DNA of 64,000 nucleotides from Fratercula arctica (taxonomy: Eukaryota; Chordata; Aves; Charadriiformes; Alcidae), in NCBI GenBank assembly GCA_947846985.1, contig CANTUZ010000025.1, positions 13,142,100 to 13,206,099 on the forward strand, read 5' to 3'. The position numbers and the translations under genes were made by a program. Numbering within the stretch: position 1 is the first letter of the stretch; every line of letters begins with the position of its first letter. A model generated the notes under the pieces. That model made no database searches and was not told the origin of the DNA. It was given only the letters and a program-made list of their open reading frames with translations. Positions 8,970 through 16,620 of this stretch are shown in pieces.

Positions 8970-11144
8970 ATGTTGCTTAGTTTGTTCTCGTGGCTGTGTT
9001 ATGTAAACTCTTATGTGTTTTATGCACTCCCTGTGATGATATTTGTTACTTCTGGGAGGGGGATGAGGATTATCATTTTACTGTCCTGTGCAATATCGGC
9101 TTATGATATGATAACATCACTTGTTAGATGGTTATTTTGGGGTGTTTATGTGGTATTGCTGTCCTGTCCGTACATTGGGCACCACCTCTCAGAATTCATT
9201 AATAATTACACCCAGTCTATGGGGGAAACAGGGGGGGACACTTTCCCCAGCTCTTTTGCCTCCCTTTTCTCCTTTGAGTCAGGTATGACAGCTTTTGAGA
9301 ATTTTGAATATCCTTGGGATGCTCAAACCAGCATGTTCCTAGTGTTATGTTTGCTGAATATGTTCCAGGTCTCGTTTAGGGTTAAACAACTATTTAAGAC
9401 TGCCACCCAGAGATCTGCTCCAAGGCTGGACAGTCAGGGGTGGCATGGCAGGTGGGAGAACATGGGCAGGTACTTAGAGAACTTCTCACCTCCAATGGTC
9501 TGGGACTTCACCCCTGAACAATTACAGGACCCTGATAGAATAGTAGAATGTCTGAAGGGAAAATGTTGTGGCTATTCTAGAGAGGCACAACTCACCGCAT
9601 TGTGCTGGGCCCTGGCTAGTGTCTACCAGGCACTGCTCAGTGTTATGCAGCACCCTCAGAAGAAAGAGACAGAGACCAGACCAGCAGGCGCTGCGGCCCC
9701 TGCGGCAGGCGCTGCGGCTGCTGCGGCCCCTGCGGCAGGCGCTGCGGCTGCTGCGGCCCCTGCGGCAGGCGCTGCGGCTGCTGCGGCCCCTGTGGCAGGT
9801 GCTGCTGCGGCGGGCACTGTGGCTACTGCGACCCCTGCGGCGGGCACTGTGGCTACTGCGACCCCTGCGGCGGGCACTGCGGCTACTGCGACCCCTGCGG
9901 CGGGCACTGCGGCTACTGCGACCCCTGCGGCGGGCACTGCGGCTACTGCGACCCCTGCGACGGGCACTGCGGCTACTGCAACCCCTGCGACAGACACTGT
10001 GGCTACTCCAACCCCGGTGACAGGCACTGCTGCTGAACCAGGGAACCAACCCGTGCCAGTATCCGTTGCCCCCATACAGAAGAAGAAGTACACAAAGAAA
10101 TCGGTTCGCATAGTAAGAGATGACGATGAACCAGGGCCATCACAAGGACAGGAGGAAGAGGCAGAACCAGAGATAATTACCCGATCCCTATCCCTGAGTG
10201 AGCTGCGGGATATGCGAAAAGATTTTAGCCGACTTTCAGGCGAGCACATTGTCACCTGGCTGCTTCGGTGTTGGGATAATGGGGCCAGTAGCCTGGAATT
10301 AGAGAGTAGGGAAGCCAGGCAGTTGGGATCCCTGTCTAGGGAAGGTGGCATTGACAAGGCAATTGGAAAAAAGACCCAAGCCCTCAGCCTCTGGAAACGA
10401 CTCCTGTCAGGCGTGAGGGAGAGGTACCCCTTCAGTGAAGATGTTGTATGCCAACCAAGCAAATGGACCACCATGGAAAGAGGTATCCAGTACCTGAGAG
10501 AATTAGCCGTGCGGGAGATGATTTATTATGACTTGGACAACACAGACTTGCCCACAGACCCTGATGAGGTGCACTGCACAAGGCCCATGTGGCGGAAGTT
10601 TGTACGGAGCGCACCATTGTCATATGCCAACTCACTGGCAGTAATGGAATGGAAGGATGAAGAAGGACCAACGGTGGATGAGGTGGCTGGCCGGCTCCGG
10701 CGATATGAAGAAAGCCTCTCTTCCCCCCTTGTCTCAGCTGTGGAGAAACTGTCCCGGAAGGTTCAGCAACTTGAAGAGAATATGTCCTACTCCCCACCTG
10801 TACGGGCCAGCATCTCAGCTATTAGAAGCAGACATTTCCCCACTCAAGAGAGAGAGTACAAAGGGTACACACCACGAGGCACCCTTTGGTTCTACCTGCG
10901 AGACCATGGAGAGGACATGAGGAAGTGGGATGGACAACCTACTTGGATCCTGCGGGCACGGGTACAGGAGTTGCAAGGAAGGACAACCACAAAAGGAGAT
11001 CCCTCCAGGAAAAGTGCCGCCCCAGTTTCCAGTGGGCAGTTCCCCAGACAGACCATAAGGCCTGATCTTGCTTCTGATCCTCTTGAAGGAACCTCCAAGT
11101 CATTTCTGCAAGAAGTGAATACCGGATACCATGACCAGTATTAG
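8970..11144 (+). CDS. gag: Gag polyprotein with hydrophobic multi-pass N-terminus (724 aa)
   Basis: This is the structural polyprotein of the family A element. The ATG at 8970 (CACCATG) is the first in this frame after the leader and is kept in copies A2 and A3. Residues about 5-27, 32-51 and 54-73 are strongly hydrophobic and look like membrane helices, with another hydrophobic stretch near 121-136. Residues about 235-355 are Ala/Pro/Thr decapeptide repeats. The rest (about 395-650) resembles the ERV-L/Fv1-like gag type: HIVTWLLRCWDNGA, EARQLGSLSREGGIDKAIG and a RERYPFSEDV block. A probable coiled coil follows (VEKLSRKVQQLEENM). No CCHC zinc knuckle is seen. The frame ends at TAG (11142-11144) and pol continues in the same frame. 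It is unbroken. The membrane-type N-terminus is unusual for Gag; the family assignment is by motif recall, not a search. Confidence 0.85.
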   Translation: MLLSLFSWLCYVNSYVFYALPVMIFVTSGRGMRIIILLSCAISAYDMITSLVRWLFWGVYVVLLSCPYIGHHLSEFINNYTQSMGETGGDTFPSSFASLFSFESGMTAFENFEYPWDAQTSMFLVLCLLNMFQVSFRVKQLFKTATQRSAPRLDSQGWHGRWENMGRYLENFSPPMVWDFTPEQLQDPDRIVECLKGKCCGYSREAQLTALCWALASVYQALLSVMQHPQKKETETRPAGAAAPAAGAAAAAAPAAGAAAAAAPAAGAAAAAAPVAGAAAAGTVATATPAAGTVATATPAAGTAATATPAAGTAATATPAAGTAATATPATGTAATATPATDTVATPTPVTGTAAEPGNQPVPVSVAPIQKKKYTKKSVRIVRDDDEPGPSQGQEEEAEPEIITRSLSLSELRDMRKDFSRLSGEHIVTWLLRCWDNGASSLELESREARQLGSLSREGGIDKAIGKKTQALSLWKRLLSGVRERYPFSEDVVCQPSKWTTMERGIQYLRELAVREMIYYDLDNTDLPTDPDEVHCTRPMWRKFVRSAPLSYANSLAVMEWKDEEGPTVDEVAGRLRRYEESLSSPLVSAVEKLSRKVQQLEENMSYSPPVRASISAIRSRHFPTQEREYKGYTPRGTLWFYLRDHGEDMRKWDGQPTWILRARVQELQGRTTTKGDPSRKSAAPVSSGQFPRQTIRPDLASDPLEGTSKSFLQEVNTGYHDQY
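9683..10036 (+). repeat. 30-bp GC-rich tandem repeat inside gag
   Basis: About twelve 30-bp units of the type GCGRCCCCTGCGGCRGGCRC plus a GCTACT-type end encode the decapeptide series APAAGAAAAA and TPAAGTAATA. The array has no stops in several frames on both strands, which makes spurious long ORFs. The first units are GCTGCT-rich (Ala) and the later ones GGCTACTGC-rich (Ala/Thr). Copy A2 carries its own, longer version. Confidence 0.93.
11142..11144 (+). promoter_or_regulatory. Amber codon between gag and pol (candidate readthrough site)
   Basis: The gag frame ends TAT TAG and continues AGG GGC CCT without another stop into protease. Copy A2 has the same TAG in the same frame. Gag-pol separated by one suppressible UAG is the arrangement used by gammaretroviruses. 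Readthrough here is inferred. Confidence 0.7.
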
Positions 11145-12881
11145 AGGGGCCCTGCCTCCAGCCAGGTGGAGGAAAGGGACAACCGGGTTTATTGGACAGC
11201 GTGGATTCGATGGCCTGGCACATCAGACCCACAGGAGTATAAGGCTCTAGTGGACACAGGAGCACAGTGTACTCTGATACCATCAAGCTATAGAGGGGCA
11301 GAACCCATTTGTATTTCTGGGGTCACAGGGGGATCCCAAGAGTTGACTGTACTGGAGGCTGAAGTGAGCCTAACTGGGAATGAGTGGCAAAAGCATCCCA
11401 TTGTGACTGGCCCAGATGCTCCATGCATCCTTGGTATAGATTACCTCAGGAGAGGGTATTTTAAGGACCCAAAGGGGTATCGATGGGCCTTTGGCATAGC
11501 TGCCTTGGAGACGGAGGAAGTTAAACAGTTGTCCACCTTGCCTGGTCTCTCGGAGGACTCTTCTGTTGTGGGGTTGTTGAGGGTCGAAGAACAGCAGGTG
11601 CCGATTGCTACCACAACGGTGCATCGGCGGCAATATCGCACTAACCGAGACTCTCTGATGCCCATCCATAAGCTGATTCGTCAACTAGAGGTTCAAGGAG
11701 TGATCAGTAAGACTCGCTCGCCTTTTAACAGTCCTATATGGCCGGTGCGAAAATCCAATGGAGAGTGGAGGCTAACTGTAGACTATCGTGGCCTGAATGA
11801 AGTCACGCCACCACTGAGCGCTGCTGTGCCGGATATGCTAGAACTCCAGTATGAACTGGAGTCCAAGGCAGCCAAGTGGTATGCCACGATTGATATAGCG
11901 AATGCATTTTTCTCAATCCCTTTGGCAGCAGAGTGGAGGCCACAGTTTGCTTTCACTTGGAGGGGCATCCAGTACACCTGGAATCGACTGCCCCAGGGGT
12001 GGAAACACAGCCCCACCATTTGCCATGGACTGATCCAGACTGCACTGGGACAGGGTGAAGCTCCAGAACATCTGCAGTACATTGATGACATCATTGTATG
12101 GGGAAACACAGCCGAAGAAGTTTTTGAGAAAGGGGATAAAATAGTCCGAATCCTTCTGAAAGCTGGTTTTGCCATAAAACGAAGTAAGGTCAAGGGACCT
12201 GCACAGGAGATCCAGTTCTTAGGAATAAAATGGCAAGATGGACACCACCAGATCCCAATGGATGTGATCAACAAAATAGCAGCTATGTCTCCACCAACTA
12301 GTAAAAAGGAAACACAAGCTTTCTTAGGCATTGTGGGTTTTTGGAGGATGCATATCCCAGATTACAGTCTGATTGTAAGCCCTCTGTATCAAGTAACCCG
12401 GAAGAAGAACAATTTTAAATGGGGTCCTGAGCAACGACAAGCTTTTGAACAAATCAAACAGGAAATAGTCCATGCAGTGGCCCTGGGGCCAGTCCGGGCA
12501 GGACAAGATGTTAAAAATGTGCTCTACACCGCAGCCGGGGAGAATGGCCCTACCTGGAGCCTCTGGCAGAAGGCACCAGGGGAGACCCGAGGTCGACCCC
12601 TAGGGTTTTGGAGTCGGGGATACAGAGGATCCGAAGCGCGCTACACTCCAACAGAAAAGGAGATATTGGCAGCATATGAAGGGGTTCGAGCTGCTTCGGA
12701 GGTGGTTGGTACAGAAGCGCAGCTCCTCTTAGCACCTCGACTGCCGGTGCTGGGTTGGATGTTCAAAGAAAGGGTCCCCACCACGCATCACGCAACTGAT
12801 GCTACATGGAGTAAGTGGATTGCACTGATCACACAGCGAACTCGAATGGGAAACCCAGTCGCCCAGGAATTCTGGAAGTGA
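11145..12881 (+). CDS. pol: Pol, protease and reverse transcriptase part
   Basis: The frame is open directly after the gag amber codon. Counting residues from the GTG at 11166, an aspartic protease comes first, with VDTGAQC (Asp30-Thr31-Gly32) and an ILGIDYL block near residue 95. RT follows from about residue 165: VISKTRSPFNSP, LTVDYRGLNEVT, the first catalytic Asp in YATIDIANAFF, LPQGWKHSPTICHG, and the YIDD catalytic box at residues 305-308 (12078-12089). A connection region with WGPEQRQAFEQIKQ ends the part. The protease and RT active-site residues that can be seen are intact. The reading frame stops at 12879-12881 because of a one-base frame change near 12854. The RNase H and integrase coding continues in the -1 frame. 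Copy A2 has one more C in the C run there and reads straight through. Confidence 0.87.
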   Translation, partial: RGPASSQVEERDNRVYWTAWIRWPGTSDPQEYKALVDTGAQCTLIPSSYRGAEPICISGVTGGSQELTVLEAEVSLTGNEWQKHPIVTGPDAPCILGIDYLRRGYFKDPKGYRWAFGIAALETEEVKQLSTLPGLSEDSSVVGLLRVEEQQVPIATTTVHRRQYRTNRDSLMPIHKLIRQLEVQGVISKTRSPFNSPIWPVRKSNGEWRLTVDYRGLNEVTPPLSAAVPDMLELQYELESKAAKWYATIDIANAFFSIPLAAEWRPQFAFTWRGIQYTWNRLPQGWKHSPTICHGLIQTALGQGEAPEHLQYIDDIIVWGNTAEEVFEKGDKIVRILLKAGFAIKRSKVKGPAQEIQFLGIKWQDGHHQIPMDVINKIAAMSPPTSKKETQAFLGIVGFWRMHIPDYSLIVSPLYQVTRKKNNFKWGPEQRQAFEQIKQEIVHAVALGPVRAGQDVKNVLYTAAGENGPTWSLWQKAPGETRGRPLGFWSRGYRGSEARYTPTEKEILAAYEGVRAASEVVGTEAQLLLAPRLPVLGWMFKERVPTTHHATDATWSKWIALITQRTRMGNPVAQEFWK

Positions 12882-14329
12882 TCATGGACTGGCCAGAAGG
12901 CAAGGATTTTGGAATGTCACCAGAGGAGGAGGTGACGCGTGCGGAAGAGGCCCCACCATATAATAAACTGCCAGAAAATGAGAAGAAATATGCCCTGTTC
13001 ACTGATGGGTCCTGCCGGATTGTGGGAAAGCATCGAAAGTGGAAGGCTGCTGTGTGGAGTCCTACACGACAAGTTGCAGAAGCCAGTGAAGGACAAGGTG
13101 AATCGAGCCAGTTTGCAGAGGTGAAAGCCATTCAGCTGGCTTTGGACATCGCCGAGCGAGAAAGATGGCCAGTACTTTATCTCTACACTGACTCATGGAT
13201 GGTGGCCAATGCTCTGTGGGGATGGTTACAGCAGTGGAAGCAGGGCAACTGGCAGCGCAGAGGCAAACCCATCTGGGCTGCTGAACTATGGCAAGATATT
13301 GCTGCCCGGATAGAGAATCTGGTTGTGAAAGTACGCCACGTAGATGCCCACGTACCGAAGAATCGGGCCACGGAGGAACATCAGAACAACCAGCAGGTGG
13401 ATCGGGCTGCTAGGATTGAAGTGGCTCAAGTGGATCTGGATTGGCAACGTAAGGGTGAACTATTCATAGCTCGGTGGGCCCATGAGACCTCAGGCCATCA
13501 AGGAAGAGATGCGACATATAGATGGGCTCGTGACCGAGGGGTGGACTTGACCATGGACACTATTGCACAGGTCATCCATGAATGTGAGACATGCACTGCA
13601 ATCAAGCAAGCCAAGCGTTTGAAGCCTCTTTGGTATGGAGGACGATGGTTGAAATATAAATATGGGGAGGCCTGGCAGATTGATTATATCACACTGCCAC
13701 GAACCCGTCAAGGCAAGCGCTATGTGCTCACCATGGTGGAAGCAACCACTGGATGGCTGGAAACATACCCTGTGCCCCATGCCACTGCCCGGAATACTAT
13801 CCTGGGCCTTGAAAAGCAAGTCCTGTGGCGACATGGTACCCCAGAGAGAATTGAGTCGGACAATGGGACTCATTTCCGAAACAGCCTCATAGACACCTGG
13901 GCCAAAGAGCATGGCATTGAGTGGGTGTATCACATCCCCTATCACGCACCAGCCTCTGGGAAGATAGAACGATACAATGGACTGTTAAAAACTACACTGA
14001 GAGCAATGGGTGGTGGGACCTTAAAACATTGGGATGTACATTTAGCAAAGGCTACCTGGCTAGTTAATACCAGGGGATCTACCAATCGGGCTGGCCCTGC
14101 CCAGTCAAAACTTCCACGTACTGTAGAAGGGGATAAGGTCCCCGTAGTGCACATGAAGAATATGTTGGGGAAGACAGTCTGGGTTAGTCCTGCCTCAGGC
14201 AAAGGCAAACCCATCCGTGGGATTGCTTTTGCCCAAGGACCTGGGTGCACTTGGTGGGTAATGCAGCAGGATGGGGAAGTCCGATGTGTACCTCATGGGG
14301 ACTTGATTTTGGGGGAGAATAGCCAATGA
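12815..14329 (+). CDS. pol: Pol, RNase H and integrase part
   Basis: The open frame begins at an ATG at 12815, but true coding in this frame probably starts at the frame break near 12854, since the first residues overlap RT in another frame. RNase H carries its acidic residues at Asp64 (LFTDGS), Glu102 (FAEVKAI), Asp126 (YTDSW) and Asp196 (QQVDRAA). Integrase has the zinc-binding His223, His228, Cys257 and Cys260, and the catalytic triad Asp290 (AWQIDY), Asp349 (ESDNGTHF) and Glu385 (GKIERYNG). The spacing from Asp349 to Glu385 is exactly 35 residues. A basic C-terminal domain follows and the frame ends at TGA (14327-14329). All recognisable catalytic residues are present. Expression would need a -1 shift from the RT frame, or the break is a recent inactivating deletion. 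Confidence 0.88.
   Translation: MDCTDHTANSNGKPSRPGILEVIMDWPEGKDFGMSPEEEVTRAEEAPPYNKLPENEKKYALFTDGSCRIVGKHRKWKAAVWSPTRQVAEASEGQGESSQFAEVKAIQLALDIAERERWPVLYLYTDSWMVANALWGWLQQWKQGNWQRRGKPIWAAELWQDIAARIENLVVKVRHVDAHVPKNRATEEHQNNQQVDRAARIEVAQVDLDWQRKGELFIARWAHETSGHQGRDATYRWARDRGVDLTMDTIAQVIHECETCTAIKQAKRLKPLWYGGRWLKYKYGEAWQIDYITLPRTRQGKRYVLTMVEATTGWLETYPVPHATARNTILGLEKQVLWRHGTPERIESDNGTHFRNSLIDTWAKEHGIEWVYHIPYHAPASGKIERYNGLLKTTLRAMGGGTLKHWDVHLAKATWLVNTRGSTNRAGPAQSKLPRTVEGDKVPVVHMKNMLGKTVWVSPASGKGKPIRGIAFAQGPGCTWWVMQQDGEVRCVPHGDLILGENSQ
12848..12854 (+). promoter_or_regulatory. GGGAAAC heptamer at the RT/RNase H frame break
   Basis: G GGA AAC lies in the phase needed for -1 slippage relative to the RT frame (codons GGA 12849-12851, AAC 12852-12854), and the downstream RNase H-integrase frame is the -1 frame. 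The same heptamer type serves as a slip site in several retroviruses. In copy A2 the heptamer is present but no shift is needed, so chance plus a one-base deletion is the simpler reading. Confidence 0.35.
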
Positions 14330-14440
14330 ATCAAATCGTGTGCAACACTGTCACTGTATGTCCTCGTTACTATAATTGCTATCGGCTGTACTGCAGTAAG
14401 AATCACCCAAATTAAGGACAGATGGACTTTGATGAAGAGT
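14330..14440 (+). other. 37-codon membrane-segment frame after the integrase stop
   Basis: Directly after the integrase TGA the same frame stays open for 37 codons and encodes a hydrophobic helix (YVLVTIIAIGCTAV) followed by a basic tail (RITQIKDRW). There is no ATG before the helix. Copy A2 keeps the same frame for 51 codons, despite a 15-nt length difference. It could be the relic of an env membrane anchor, or a C-terminal extension reached by TGA readthrough. No other env-like sequence is seen between integrase and the 3' LTR. Confidence 0.45.
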
Positions 14441-14596
14441 TGAGTAAAGCAAAGTGGTGATGGGATCAGAGCTGACACCCAGCAACTTCCTCAAGATCTG
14501 CATCTTCAGACCATGGACTGTGTGCATGAGCTACGCCGGGTATACAGTCACATGTTCCGAAAACTGTAAGATCTGGGCGTGGCAAAATGGTATGGA

Positions 14597-14611
14597 ATAA
14601 GGGGTGGATAA
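14597..14611 (+). promoter_or_regulatory. Polypurine tract of copy A1
   Basis: TAAGGGGTGGATAA abuts the 3' LTR, where plus-strand DNA synthesis would be primed. A related AGGGGTGGAA borders family B (near 41474) and family C (near 28480) LTRs. Confidence 0.75.
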
Positions 14612-14948
14612 TGTCCTGGTTCCGGCAGGGACAGGGTTAAGTATTCCATGCCATGTGAGCCACGCCCACCCTGGGGTTAAAAGGAGGGAGAGGGCGAGCA
14701 GTCGGGTTCGGAGCGGGCTGGTGCGTCCCGGGGCCGGACCGGCGGGGAGCGGCGGTTCCGTATTCGCGTCTGTATATTTCTCTGTCGGTGTTATTGTTGT
14801 TGTTTTCTTGTTCCCTTTGCTGTTCTGTTAAAACTGCCTTTGTCTCAACCCAAGAGTTTTGCCTTTTTCTTTTGATCCTTCCCGTACCGGGAAGCGCTGG
14901 GCGAGCGACACGTGGTTCTTTGTTGCCATCTGAGGCCAAACCACGACA
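14612..14948 (+). repeat. 3' LTR of copy A1
   Basis: 337 bp, reading base for base like the 5' LTR at 8529-8865. It is followed by the ACTGG duplication (14949-14953). Confidence 0.95.
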
Positions 14949-14953
14949 ACTGG

Positions 14954-16615
14954 CTAGAGCACTTTCCTGAAAGAAGGGAGCGTTGGAGTTCTATTCTTGT
15001 TCTAATTAATATTTCATTATCTCTATTAAATGCTCTGTGGCAAACGGACAGAAAAGACTACTCTCCAGCTTCATGAAAGAAACCAAATCTCTCTCACTCG
15101 TAATTCATTCAACTCCTGTATAGCTCAAAGTCCAGAAGCAGAAATGTCAATGTGGTTTACTTGCAATCTGGATCAAGAAAATATCATCATACCCATTTCT
15201 GGAAGAAAGGACTATTTCATCCTTGCTTAGCAAAAGAGTGGACATAGGAACAACAGTGGGGGAGTGCTCAGGCTGCCAATTCTTAGTGGACAGAAGCTTT
15301 TCCATGAAGATCAGAGTAAAGTGCTTATGTCCCAGAAAGTATAAAACTTAATAAACACACTTTTTTTTTTTTTAAAAAAGACTTTATTGGGTGACTACTC
15401 ACCCAGTGTGCTGGTTCTTTTGGATCCCTTTTGTAATCATATTAATCTTTTAACATGTTGTTTACAGAGACCTAAAGTCAAACGCAGAGACATGGAGTCT
15501 CTGATACCTGCTGTGTTCTGCACTGTGATGACTGGATCCCTTTTAACTATAGACCTTAAATAAATCACAAATAATTGAAAAGTGAGCAGTAAGGTAAAAA
15601 AAACCTGAACATAGTATCCCAAAATTTTGTTTTCATCATCAATAGTGGGTTACAGCTGGGAAGGGAAAAAATAATTTTAGAAGAATAAAAAGGTTTTGAA
15701 GAGGATATGAAAACCAGAGATCTTGGAGGCAGAAGGAGAAAGGAAGACATCTTCAGGGCAATGGTGTTTCTCTAAAATTTGAAGTTAGGAAGGAGGAGTT
15801 AAAAAGCAAAGCCAAAATTATTTTAATACTTTTAGTTTTGATTTAGTATCATGTTGAAGTAGCATCCCTGGCCTAACAAAATCCCAGGTATCAGCCCTGT
15901 AACTCTTATTTTCCTCTTTATTTGATATTTCACCTTCTATAGGTCACCTTCTATGCTAAAGAAGGCATAAATAAGTCATGAAGCAGAATACCTCAGAAAG
16001 AATTCTTCATCCTGATTTCTAGCCTGCAGAGTGTCAAGGGTGGTCTATTAAACACAGTGTAAATTTAAATCAAAAGCCCCAATACACGCAAGCAAACAAA
16101 ATAGGCTAAATAAAATATAAACAAACATTCAAAGTTTTGCCTAGGATGTGTTTGATTATTTAAAAAAAAAGCATTGTAGAAACCCTCCAGAAAATGGTGT
16201 GTGGACATTTTTGCAAAAGAAAAAGGCTGAAATACTGCATATGCATATGATTTGCATATGAAAACAACACCCAGCATAGCAGATGCCAGACCTACTGAGA
16301 CAGTACAATACAGCCAGAAAGTTACTTAGGGTTGCTAGGATAAGGTGGAACATTTTGTTGATTTTGTGGAAGTGTTAAGCTCATCACTCATTCTTTGTAT
16401 GCCTAGCTTGAAACAACATGAATTAATCATCCCCAGTTAATACCTTGTGCTCATCCATTTATTTGTATGAATGGTTTCAGTGCCTTCTTGTTTTTATTTC
16501 CTAGTCACCTAAAGTGGTTTTTTTCCCCCAGTCTTTCAGCAAAGGTAGCGAGTTATTATTTGCAAATCAGAAGCTTATTACCAAATCTCTAGTAATGATG
16601 ATCCTGTCTTCACAG
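14954..16615. other. Unique AT-rich non-coding stretch
   Basis: A T13 plus A6 tract at about 15361-15379 is the only simple feature. Open frames are short and without recognisable domains. Confidence 0.6.
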
Positions 16616-16620
16616 GTGTA

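Larger units (their letters stand above)
8529..14948 (+). mobile_element. Family A endogenous retrovirus, near-complete provirus (copy A1)
   Basis: The 6.4-kb element is bounded by two 337-bp LTRs (TG...CA) and flanked by a perfect 5-bp target duplication ACTGG (8524-8528 and 14949-14953). In order it holds a primer site for tRNA-Lys, gag, an amber codon, protease-RT, RNase H-integrase, a short membrane-segment frame, a polypurine tract and the 3' LTR. There is no env. I read the two LTRs as identical, so the insertion is young. The gag type, integrase, YIDD-box RT and 5-bp duplication suggest a class III (ERV-L-like) relationship. The primer site is Lys-type rather than the Leu-type that names ERV-L. 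The main visible defect is one frame break between RT and RNase H. Confidence 0.93.

Noticed and set aside
9683..10036. Regularly spaced direct repeats that could suggest a CRISPR array
   Set aside because: The units are contiguous without unique spacers and lie inside an avian retroviral gag frame.
9522..10474. Long ORFs of up to 272 codons on both strands over the gag repeat array
   Set aside because: They are shadows of the GC-rich 30-bp repeat, which lacks stops in several frames. Only the plus-strand gag frame continues into conserved sequence on both sides. The same holds for 56425-57461 in copy A2.
14330..14611. An env gene between integrase and 3' LTR of copy A1
   Set aside because: Only 282 bases remain, with one 37-codon membrane-type frame; no SU, cleavage site or CX6CC pattern is present.
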